From: an uncultured Porphyromonadaceae bacterium | Lineage (GTDB): Bacteria; Bacteroidota; Bacteroidia; Bacteroidales; Muribaculaceae | NCBI GenBank assembly: GCA_905202215.1 | Contig: CAJKRG010000010.1 | Coordinates: 7,098 to 71,097 of the forward strand | Direction of reading: 5' to 3' | DNA length: 64,000 nucleotides | Part shown: positions 53,368 through 60,698 of the stretch, piece by piece | Numbering within the stretch: the stretch's first letter is position 1 | Layout of the letters: each line of letters starts with the position of its first letter | Made by a program: the position numbers and the translations under genes | The notes under the pieces: generated by a model | What the model was told of the DNA's origin: nothing | The model's database searches: none | The model's input: the letters and a program-made list of their open reading frames with translations, nothing else

Positions 53368-53375
53368 CAAAGGTA
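53368..53375 (-). promoter_or_regulatory. -7 element of prmA
   Basis: TACCTTTG on the minus strand, 21 bases from the ATG at 53346. It lies only 22 bp from the divergent fur -7 element, so the two promoters overlap back to back. Confidence 0.55.
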
Positions 53376-53397
53376 AGCTATTTTCGGAAATTTTCAC

Positions 53398-53405
53398 TAA
53401 TTTTG
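53398..53405 (+). promoter_or_regulatory. -7 element of fur
   Basis: TAATTTTG, 35 bases before the fur ATG at 53441. The -33 region is poor (TAAG), as would suit an activated or weak promoter. Confidence 0.55.
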
Positions 53406-53440
53406 CACACGTCAAAAAACGTACCATTCCTTACACAGGC

Positions 53441-53917
53441 ATGACCGGCGAAAAACATAAACAGGATTTTGCGCTGCAGAAACTCACGGAGTATCTCGCA
53501 CGCACCGGTCGTCGCAATACTCCCGAACGGCTCGAGATACTCGAAGCATCCCGTTCGCTCTCCACAGGATTCACTGTCGAAGAGCTCTCGGCGGCAGTCG
53601 CCGCCCGCGGTGTCAGAGTATCGCTCGCCACGGTCTACAATACACTGGAACTGTTTGTGGCCGCAGGAATCCTTGCCAGATATTTCGCTAACAAAGGGGC
53701 ACGCTACGAAATGCTTCCAGCCAACCGCCATCATCTGGTATGCCTCAACTGCGGAAAAACCAAGGCTGTGAAGGACCAGTCGTTTTCTGAAGTGCTCCGC
53801 GCCAGACACTACTCGGCGTTCACGGCATCCTATTTCGAAATGACAGTCTACGGCGTATGCTCGGCATGCGCCCGCAAAGCAAAGAAAACCAACATCAACA
53901 CCCGCATAAAAAAATGA
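53441..53917 (+). CDS. fur: Fur-family metalloregulator
   Basis: A 158-aa winged-helix regulator. The DNA-binding half has RRNTPERLEILEASRSL and SLATVYNTLELFVAAGI (recognition helix). The dimerisation half has NRHHLVCLNCGK with His97, His98, Cys101 and Cys104, and a second pair Cys140, Cys143 (GVCSAC), the structural zinc site of Fur/PerR/Zur. Which metal it senses cannot be read safely; Fur-type iron sensing is the default. Start at 53441 follows the promoter; the frame is open to 53360. The stop overlaps purA by ATGA. Confidence 0.9.
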   Translation: MTGEKHKQDFALQKLTEYLARTGRRNTPERLEILEASRSLSTGFTVEELSAAVAARGVRVSLATVYNTLELFVAAGILARYFANKGARYEMLPANRHHLVCLNCGKTKAVKDQSFSEVLRARHYSAFTASYFEMTVYGVCSACARKAKKTNINTRIKK

Positions 53918-55215
53918 AAGCCGATCTTCTTTTAGGCCTCCAGTGGGGCGACGAAGGCAAAGGCAAAATCGTCGATGTCCTCGCCCCCGGTTATGATATT
54001 GTAGCACGTTTCCAAGGCGGTCCCAACGCCGGCCACACCCTCGAATTCGACGGCCACAAGCATGTGCTACGCTCGATTCCGTCGGGCGTATTTGCCAAAG
54101 GCGCAATCACCAATGTCATCGGAAACGGCGTCGTGCTCGATCCCGTACTATTCCGCGGCGAAGCCGAACAGCTCGAAGCCGACGGCGTAGATCTCCATTC
54201 GATACTGAAAATTTCGAAGAAGGCACACCTCATAATGCCGACCCACCGCCTGCTCGATGCAGCCGGCGAACGCGCCATGGGAAGCGGCAAAATAGGCACT
54301 ACCGGCAAAGGCATCGGCCCGACATACACCGACAAGGTATCGCGCCACGGTCTACGCGTAGGCGATACTCTCCGCGACGATTTCAGCGCACGATACGAAG
54401 CCGCACGCGACGCACATCTGGCACGCCTGGCAGGCATGGGTGCCGAAATCGACCGCGAAAAACTCGCTCAGGCCGAAAAGGAATGGTTCGATGCCATCGA
54501 ATATATCCGCTCTTTCGGTCTGGCCGATACCGAATACTACATCAACAAAGCTCTCAACGACGATAAAAGCATACTATGCGAAGGAGCACAGGGTACCATG
54601 CTTGACGTCGACTTCGGTTCATATCCCTTCGTCACATCGAGCAACACCGTGGCCGCAGGAGCCTGCACCGGCCTGGGCATAGCACCCGGACGAATCGGTA
54701 AAGTCTACGGTATTTTCAAGGCATATTGCACCCGTGTGGGCAGCGGTCCCTTCCCTACAGAACTATTCGACGAAACCGGTGCCACCATACGCAATATCGG
54801 CCATGAATATGGCGCCGTGACAGGACGCGAACGCCGCTGCGGATGGCTCGACCTCGTGGCACTCCGCTACGCCGTGATGATAAACGGCGCCACTCACTTA
54901 ATAATGATGAAGAGCGACGTCCTCGACGGCTTCGACACTATCAAAGTGGCTACAGCATACCGCATGCCCGACGGCACAGTAACCACCGACTTCCCCTACT
55001 CCGTCGGCGACAACGCCGAGGGTGCCGGCATAGCTGAACCAGTCTACGACGAGCTGCCCGGCTGGAAGACAGATCTCTCCAAGGCACGCACCGAAGCCGA
55101 ACTTCCCGAAGCCTTCCGCAACTATGTGGCATACATCGAGAAACAGGTCGGTGTTCCCTTGGCGGTGATATCGGTTGGCCCTGACCGCGAAGAGACCATT
55201 ATCCGCAACCTCTAA
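53914..55215 (+). CDS. purA: Adenylosuccinate synthase
   Basis: Joins IMP and aspartate with GTP to form adenylosuccinate, the first step to AMP. The protein starts DLLLGLQWGDEGKGKIVDVL, the GTP-binding P-loop of PurA, then FQGGPNAGHTLEFDG, GTTGKGIGPTYTDKVSRHGL, EGAQGTMLDVDFGSYPFVTSS and TGRERRCGWLDLVALRYA, all standard. It is 433 aa. The start at 53914 is set by homology; the frame extends upstream through fur. It shares the fur promoter, so a metal regulator and purine synthesis are co-transcribed here. A terminator follows after 21 bp. Confidence 0.97.
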   Translation: MKADLLLGLQWGDEGKGKIVDVLAPGYDIVARFQGGPNAGHTLEFDGHKHVLRSIPSGVFAKGAITNVIGNGVVLDPVLFRGEAEQLEADGVDLHSILKISKKAHLIMPTHRLLDAAGERAMGSGKIGTTGKGIGPTYTDKVSRHGLRVGDTLRDDFSARYEAARDAHLARLAGMGAEIDREKLAQAEKEWFDAIEYIRSFGLADTEYYINKALNDDKSILCEGAQGTMLDVDFGSYPFVTSSNTVAAGACTGLGIAPGRIGKVYGIFKAYCTRVGSGPFPTELFDETGATIRNIGHEYGAVTGRERRCGWLDLVALRYAVMINGATHLIMMKSDVLDGFDTIKVATAYRMPDGTVTTDFPYSVGDNAEGAGIAEPVYDELPGWKTDLSKARTEAELPEAFRNYVAYIEKQVGVPLAVISVGPDREETIIRNL

Positions 55216-55236
55216 ACAGAAACAAAATATCATCTA

Positions 55237-55270
55237 TCGGGCGCGCGGCTTCCGAAAGCGGTGCGCCCGA
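55237..55270 (+). terminator. Terminator of the fur-purA operon
   Basis: Perfect 8-bp stem TCGGGCGC/GCGCCCGA, followed by TTTATTTT. The gap to the next ATG (55271-55413, 143 bp) holds only a promoter candidate. Confidence 0.85.
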
Positions 55271-55320
55271 TTTATTTTAGAGGTTGTTTAATAATATATA
55301 TGTGAATCCACAGGTTGGTG

Positions 55321-55328
55321 TATTTTTG
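55321..55328 (+). promoter_or_regulatory. -7 element of the 55.4-kb barrel gene
   Basis: TATTTTTG, 85 bases before the ATG. The -33 match is weak, so this is tentative. Confidence 0.4.
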
Positions 55329-55413
55329 CTTAGCAAGTTAACAAAAAGACACCAAGATTGTACTAATGTTAAAAGACGGCCTCAATCAGACAGACCCAAT
55401 AAACACCATTATT

Positions 55414-56043
55414 ATGAAAAAAATCCTCATCCTCATCGCCACGCTGGCCATGCTTGCAGGAAACGCGTATTCCAGAAATTTCCGTTTCGGCGCCGAGGCC
55501 GGTTTCGACCTGTCCAAACCGTCCGATACCGAAGGCGGCACTTATCCTGCATATCATTTCGCTGTTAACGGCGAATACGACTTCATATCGCCTTCAAAAG
55601 GTTTGTATATCGCCGCCAAAGTACAGCTTGCCGACAAATCATGGTCGAACAAGTTCAGAATGCCCGCCTACAATAATGTAAAGGAAATAGCCCATCCCGG
55701 CTATCTGCAGATACCTGTGCTCGCAGGTTTCCGTCTCCCTCTGAGCGACGATATTTCCTTCAAGATCGAGGCCGGACCTTACGCTGGCTTCGGCCTTTTC
55801 GGCTCAAGCAAAATCAATATATACAATGGTATGGCCAAGCCCTATAAATATAAAGAACAGGATTGTTTCGGCACCGACGGAGCATACCGCCGCTTCGACG
55901 CCGGCATAGCCGCCGGAATCGGCATAAGCATATGCGGACACTGGGATCTCACACTCAACACCGCCATCCAGCTCAACTCCTTCGACCCCGCAGCCGACAA
56001 ATCCAACCGCACATTCGGCCTCTCCGTGGCCTACCTTTTCTGA
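55414..56043 (+). CDS. Outer-membrane beta-barrel protein (OmpW/PorT size class)
   Basis: A 209-aa exported protein with a signal peptide (MKKILILIATLAMLAGNAYS). The body alternates strands and loops: FRFGAEAGFDLSKPS, GLYIAAKVQLADKSW, YLQIPVLAGFRLPL, FKIEAGPYAGFGLFG, and ends NRTFGLSVAYLF, the C-terminal Phe of outer-membrane barrels. This is the PF13568-like pattern. No substrate or partner is evident; it is a single gene between fur-purA and lepA. Confidence 0.8.
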   Translation: MKKILILIATLAMLAGNAYSRNFRFGAEAGFDLSKPSDTEGGTYPAYHFAVNGEYDFISPSKGLYIAAKVQLADKSWSNKFRMPAYNNVKEIAHPGYLQIPVLAGFRLPLSDDISFKIEAGPYAGFGLFGSSKINIYNGMAKPYKYKEQDCFGTDGAYRRFDAGIAAGIGISICGHWDLTLNTAIQLNSFDPAADKSNRTFGLSVAYLF

Positions 56044-56082
56044 AGCCGCCCTTGACGTGGCGCATTGTGCGGGGAGGGGGTG

Positions 56083-56114
56083 TTTGCGCATGCGCGGGAT
56101 TTTTTGTAATTTTG
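56083..56114 (+). promoter_or_regulatory. Promoter of lepA
   Basis: TTTG (56083-56086), 20 bases, TAATTTTG (56107-56114): full consensus. The leader to the ATG is about 13 bases. Confidence 0.8.
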
Positions 56115-56130
56115 CAGCAAATTTCCGGAA

Positions 56131-57918
56131 ATGAAAAATATTCGCAACTTCTGCATAATCGCACACATAGACCACGGCAAATCCACTCTTGCCGACCGCT
56201 TGCTCGAATACACCGACACCATAGCCGCCAAAGACATGGAGGCACAGGTTCTTGACGACATGGATCTCGAGCGCGAGCGAGGCATCACCATTAAGAGCCA
56301 CGCCATCCAGATGGACTATGAGCTCGACGGCGAGCGATATGTGCTCAACCTCATCGACACCCCGGGACACGTCGACTTCTCCTACGAAGTGTCGCGCTCC
56401 ATCGCCGCCTGCGAAGGCGCCCTCCTCATTGTCGACGGCTCGCAGGGCATTCAGGCCCAGACCATATCCAATCTCTACATGGCCATCGACAACGACCTCG
56501 AGATAATCCCTATAATCAACAAGGTAGACCTCGATTCTGCCAAGCCCGAGGAGGTGGAGGACCAGATTATCGATCTTCTCGGCTGCAAGCGCGAGGAGAT
56601 AATCCGCGCCAGCGGCAAGACCGGCATCGGCGTGCCCGAGATTCTGCGCGCCATTGTCGAGCGTATTCCCGCACCTGTGGGCGACCCCTCGGCACCGCTT
56701 CAGGCACTCATCTTCGACTCGGTGTTCAATCCATTCCGAGGCATCATAGCCTACTTCAAAATCGAGAACGGCACCATACGCAAGAACGACTTCGTGAAAT
56801 TCGTGGCCACCGGCAAGGAGTACCACGCCGACGAGATTGGCATCCTACGCATGGACATGCAGCCCCGCGCCGAGCTTTCAGCCGGCAACGTGGGCTATAT
56901 CATATCGGGCATAAAGACCAGCAAGGAAGTGAAAGTGGGCGACACCATCACCCACGTAGAGCGCCCATGCACCGAAGCCATCGACGGCTTCGAGGAAGTC
57001 AAGCCCATGGTCTTCGCGGGTGTCTACCCCATCGAGACCGAAGACTTCGAAAATCTGCGCACCTCGCTTGAGAAACTGCAGCTCAACGACGCCTCGCTCA
57101 CCTTCACGCCCGAATCGTCGGCGGCACTCGGTTTCGGTTTCCGCTGCGGCTTCCTCGGCCTTCTCCACATGGAGATCGTGCAGGAGCGACTCGGCCGCGA
57201 ATTCGACATGGACGTCATAACCACGGTGCCCAACGTAAGCTACAAAGTCTACGACAAGCGTGGCGATATGGTTGAGGTCCACAACCCCTCGGGCCTCCCC
57301 GACGCCACCCTCATCGACCATATCGAAGAGCCGTATATCCGGGCATCAGTTATCACGACCGCAGAGTTCATCGGCCCCATCATGACCCTCTGCCTGGGCA
57401 AACGCGGCGAACTGGTGAAGCAGGAATATATATCGGGTAACCGCATGGAGCTGACATTCGACATGCCTCTGGGCGAAATCGTCATCGACTTCTACGACAA
57501 GCTCAAGAGCATATCGAAAGGCTACGCCTCGTTCGACTACCATATCCACGACTACCGCGAGAGCAAGCTCGTGAAGCTCGACATACTGCTCAACGGCGAG
57601 AGTGTCGACGCCCTTTCCACCCTCACACACGTGGACAACGCCGTAACTTTCGGCCGCCGCATGTGCGAGAAGCTCAAGGAACTGATACCGCGCCAACAGT
57701 TCGACATCGCCATCCAGGCCGCCATCGGTGCCAAGATCATAGCCCGCGAGACCATCAAGGCCGTGCGCAAGGACGTGACCGCCAAGTGCTACGGCGGCGA
57801 TATATCGCGTAAACGCAAGCTGCTCGAAAAACAGAAACAGGGCAAAAAGCGCATGAAGCAGATAGGCCGCGTGGAAGTACCCCAGAAAGCCTTCCTCGCC
57901 GTCCTCAAACTCGACTGA
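56131..57918 (+). CDS. lepA: Elongation factor 4 (LepA)
   Basis: Ribosome-associated GTPase of 595 aa that remobilises stalled or wrongly translocated ribosomes. The G1 motif is AHIDHGKST (11-19), then RGITI, the G3 DTPGHVDF and the G4 NKVD. The LepA-specific C-terminal domain ends with DVTAKCYGGDISRKRKLLEKQ (in part) and GKKRMKQIGRVEVPQKAF, which separates it from EF-G. The length is normal. The transporter gene starts in its stop codon (TGATG). Confidence 0.98.
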   Translation: MKNIRNFCIIAHIDHGKSTLADRLLEYTDTIAAKDMEAQVLDDMDLERERGITIKSHAIQMDYELDGERYVLNLIDTPGHVDFSYEVSRSIAACEGALLIVDGSQGIQAQTISNLYMAIDNDLEIIPIINKVDLDSAKPEEVEDQIIDLLGCKREEIIRASGKTGIGVPEILRAIVERIPAPVGDPSAPLQALIFDSVFNPFRGIIAYFKIENGTIRKNDFVKFVATGKEYHADEIGILRMDMQPRAELSAGNVGYIISGIKTSKEVKVGDTITHVERPCTEAIDGFEEVKPMVFAGVYPIETEDFENLRTSLEKLQLNDASLTFTPESSAALGFGFRCGFLGLLHMEIVQERLGREFDMDVITTVPNVSYKVYDKRGDMVEVHNPSGLPDATLIDHIEEPYIRASVITTAEFIGPIMTLCLGKRGELVKQEYISGNRMELTFDMPLGEIVIDFYDKLKSISKGYASFDYHIHDYRESKLVKLDILLNGESVDALSTLTHVDNAVTFGRRMCEKLKELIPRQQFDIAIQAAIGAKIIARETIKAVRKDVTAKCYGGDISRKRKLLEKQKQGKKRMKQIGRVEVPQKAFLAVLKLD

Positions 57919-58850
57919 TGAACTTTAACGGAAAACTTCGCGGACACATGGCGCTCCTCGGCGCCAATGTCTGCTGGGGGCTTATGGCCCCTGTTGCCAA
58001 ACTCGTGATGGCCGCAGGTGTCATCACACCTCTTGTTCTTACCGACTGCCGTATCGTCGGCGCGGCGATATTGTTCTGGCTGCTGTCGCTGTGCGGACGC
58101 CGTGAGCATGTGCCTGCGGGCGATCTCCTGCGCCTTGCGGGCGCAGGAATGCTGGGCATACTCTTCAATCAGGGCTGCTATATATTCGGCGTAGGATACA
58201 CTTCGCCTGGCGAGGCGTCGATCATCACTACCACTATGCCCATGTGGGTAATGGTGCTGTCGCGCATTATCCTCAAAGCCCCGATTACAGGCGGAAAAGC
58301 TTTCGGCATACTCCTCGGGGCTGTCGGCGCCTTTATGCTCGTCTACTCGTCGCTCGGCTCGTCGGTACGCGGCAACAATCCCCTTCTGGGCGACTTGCTC
58401 GTGTTGACGGCGCAGCTGTCGTACGCGCTGTATCTGACGCTGTACAAGAATTTCCTGAAGAAATATTCGCTGGTGACAATGATGAAGTGGATGTTCACCT
58501 TTGCCGCCGTGGCCGTGATACCGTTCTCCGTAGGCGACATAACCGCTACCGACTGGAGCGCAGTTCCAGCTTCCGTCGGCTGGGGCATAGCCTATGTGGT
58601 ATTTATGGGTACATTCGTGGCATACATATGCATGATGACCGGTCAGAAAGCGCTTATGCCTACCGTGGTCGGTATGTACAACTACTTCCAGCCGATCGTA
58701 GCCACATGCGTCGGACTATACCTCGGACTCGATGTCTTCACACCGCTCAAAGGAGCGGCCGTCGTCCTGATCTTCGCCGGCGTATACCTCGTCTCCATCT
58801 CGAGTCGCCCCCGAAATATTTCATTGTCAGTAAAAACGGATAAAAACTGA
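57918..58850 (+). CDS. EamA/DMT-family transporter
   Basis: Inner-membrane protein of 310 aa with about 10 hydrophobic helices in two EamA repeats. Repeat 1 starts GHMALLGANVCWGLMAPVAKL, shown here in its first residues; repeat 2 starts PLLGDLLVLTAQLSYALYLT. Conserved glycines and PxxxxLG-type turns fit drug/metabolite exporters. The substrate is unknown; members export amino acids, nucleosides or other metabolites. It overlaps lepA by one base and is followed after two bases by an unknown gene. Confidence 0.88.
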   Translation: MNFNGKLRGHMALLGANVCWGLMAPVAKLVMAAGVITPLVLTDCRIVGAAILFWLLSLCGRREHVPAGDLLRLAGAGMLGILFNQGCYIFGVGYTSPGEASIITTTMPMWVMVLSRIILKAPITGGKAFGILLGAVGAFMLVYSSLGSSVRGNNPLLGDLLVLTAQLSYALYLTLYKNFLKKYSLVTMMKWMFTFAAVAVIPFSVGDITATDWSAVPASVGWGIAYVVFMGTFVAYICMMTGQKALMPTVVGMYNYFQPIVATCVGLYLGLDVFTPLKGAAVVLIFAGVYLVSISSRPRNISLSVKTDKN

Positions 58851-58852
58851 CA

Positions 58853-59869
58853 ATGAATAAGACAGAACTGAAAAAATATATCGCAGACAAAAGGCGGGCC
58901 TCCGCACGCAAATTCGCATTCCGGCAAAGCTCATATATTAATTTCAAGGTCGTAAACGGATATTTTTTCTATCTGTCATTCTCGTATTGCGATGCTGTTT
59001 TGATTGTCAAGCCTTTGTATGCCGATGATCTATGGCTCGATATCTTTGAACTTCCCGAATACGAAGATGCGCCTCTGAGCTGGCGAGGGCTGGGAGAAGA
59101 AGCTTTACCGGGGCAGGAATTACGCACATTCAATATGCCGGGAGGACAGCTCGATGAGACAAGCGATTTAACAGCTGTCTTTGATAGGATTTTTCAGGAA
59201 TCGGATATTGAAATCAGCCATTTCCTTGAAGAAAATCCCGATGCCGATTTATTTATACCCGACGAAAACAAGATAGACGACAAAGACCGCCTATTATATC
59301 TTGTCACTCTTATAAACAGAGGTCGGGACAAAGAAGTCCTTTCCATAATAAGACACGAACGGCTCCTGAGACCGATATGTATTTTACGCGCAATTTTTAC
59401 AGAAGATAAATACTCCTATATAAAACGCTGGTGCAAACGGAACACATGGATCGGAAAACTACGCATAAAGTATAAACCCGCCATCGATAGGATAATAAGA
59501 TACCGGGCCTATGTCCTTCTCGCAATAGAGAACAGCCACGACGGAACTCCCGGGTATTATAATAGACAAATGCTTGACACGGGCCTTATGGTGTTTGTGG
59601 GCATGCTTCCATGGATGTTTTTATTTCGGCTTTTCCCAAACATCATATTTTCTTATGCCATAGGCGCTACGATGATACTTTTCTTTGGGCTGATATTTTG
59701 GCTTGACCGGGGAAAAAGAGCCAGACCATATTACAGAGAGTTTCTAAGCTTACCTCAAGAAGTGCAACGTAAATGGCAGATTGGCGCCTGGATTGCCACT
59801 GTAGCTGTATGGATAGTTTTTTTCTTTTCCATCTACATATTAAATATTTTAGAGGGACACATCGAATAA
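58853..59869 (+). CDS. Unknown protein with C-terminal membrane segments
   Basis: A 338-aa protein I do not recognise. The first 220 residues are soluble and charged, with an aromatic-rich beginning (FAFRQSSYINFKVVNGYFFY) and an Asp/Glu-rich middle (ENPDADLFIPDENKIDDKD). Two or three hydrophobic stretches follow: LMVFVGMLPWMFLFRLF, FSYAIGATMILFFGLIFWL and IGAWIATVAVWIVFFFSIY. So the N-terminal domain is probably cytosolic and membrane-tethered. The coding sequence is richer in A and T than lepA and the transporter, suggesting a later arrival, though spacing (2 bp) places it in their operon. Confidence 0.7.
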   Translation: MNKTELKKYIADKRRASARKFAFRQSSYINFKVVNGYFFYLSFSYCDAVLIVKPLYADDLWLDIFELPEYEDAPLSWRGLGEEALPGQELRTFNMPGGQLDETSDLTAVFDRIFQESDIEISHFLEENPDADLFIPDENKIDDKDRLLYLVTLINRGRDKEVLSIIRHERLLRPICILRAIFTEDKYSYIKRWCKRNTWIGKLRIKYKPAIDRIIRYRAYVLLAIENSHDGTPGYYNRQMLDTGLMVFVGMLPWMFLFRLFPNIIFSYAIGATMILFFGLIFWLDRGKRARPYYREFLSLPQEVQRKWQIGAWIATVAVWIVFFFSIYILNILEGHIE

Positions 59870-59873
59870 AGCT

Positions 59874-60497
59874 TTATAAACTCACTATCATGGAGGCGGC
59901 AGTATCGTCGGCAACCTTGTCGCCTTTGGTCTGACGTATGATCTCGATGGCGAACGGCAATGTGGTGCCGGGGCCTTCCGACGTTATCAGTCCGGGAGCC
60001 ACGACTACCTTCTCTTTCACATATTCGCCGCCATTGCTGTCAATGCTGTCGCCGAGACCGGGGTAACACGTGGCTTTCTTCCCCTTGAGTATGCCAAGTG
60101 GAGCTAACACTACGGCCGGCCCGGCACATATCGACGCTATTCGACCACCTTTGTCATAATGTTCGAGCAACATTTCGCTCACCTTGGCGGAAGCATGCAG
60201 ATTGGGGGCACCGGGTACGCCACCGGGTACTATCAGCCAGTCGGCATCGCCCACATTGACATCCGAAATGAGAGAATCGGCTACTATTGTCTGTCCGGTA
60301 GCACCTTTTATCTGGAGGGTAGTATCGACCGCCACGGCCACTACCGGTATCTCGGCACGGCGAAGGGCATCTATTGTCGCCATCGCCTCTATTTCCTCCA
60401 CCCCGAGTGCGAGGAAAATGTAAGATTGTTTTGCTGACATATTTATAAAACCTGATATCACAGCTGCCGCAACAGCTATCTTTCTTATTGAAATCAT
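59874..60497 (-). CDS. DJ-1/PfpI family protein (YajL-like)
   Basis: A 207-aa member of the DJ-1/PfpI superfamily. The family Glu (FLALGVEEIEAMATIDALR) and the nucleophile-elbow Cys (ASICAGPAVVLAPLGIL) are present, as is the GLITSEGPGTTLPFAIEII end, so this is the YajL/DJ-1 branch with a probable deglycase, chaperone or redox role. The first 19 residues (MISIRKIAVAAAVISGFIN) look like a weak signal or anchor; a start at the internal ATG at 60440 (MSAKQSYIF) gives the usual cytosolic length of 188. The end overlaps no gene; it converges on the unknown membrane protein. Confidence 0.88.
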   Translation of the reverse strand: MISIRKIAVAAAVISGFINMSAKQSYIFLALGVEEIEAMATIDALRRAEIPVVAVAVDTTLQIKGATGQTIVADSLISDVNVGDADWLIVPGGVPGAPNLHASAKVSEMLLEHYDKGGRIASICAGPAVVLAPLGILKGKKATCYPGLGDSIDSNGGEYVKEKVVVAPGLITSEGPGTTLPFAIEIIRQTKGDKVADDTAASMIVSL

Positions 60498-60572
60498 ACC
60501 TTATGATTTTTTAGGATGTCTGTAAAACAACGATTCTTCCCGTAGAGTTTACATATATCAATCGGCTGAGAA

Positions 60573-60604
60573 TTTGGAAAGTTAAGCTTTTGTAGCTATC
60601 TTTG
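60573..60604 (+). promoter_or_regulatory. Promoter of the M3 peptidase gene
   Basis: TTTG (60573-60576), 20 bases, TATCTTTG (60597-60604): full consensus. The 90-base leader contains a small hairpin GGCCTC/GAGGCC (about 60626-60643) of unknown use. Confidence 0.8.
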
Positions 60605-60698
60605 CGGTGCATAACCGACCGACGGCCTCCCTGTGAGGCCTTTTGGTGTGTGTAGATGTCTCATTTTTGAAAGAAATTAATCAAACATACGTTTCTTA

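Noticed and set aside
55804..56826. Open frame of 340 codons on the minus strand across the end of the barrel gene and lepA
   Set aside because: Valine/glutamate/glycine-rich composition typical of the mirror image of GC-rich coding DNA, and it overlaps lepA, which is certain.
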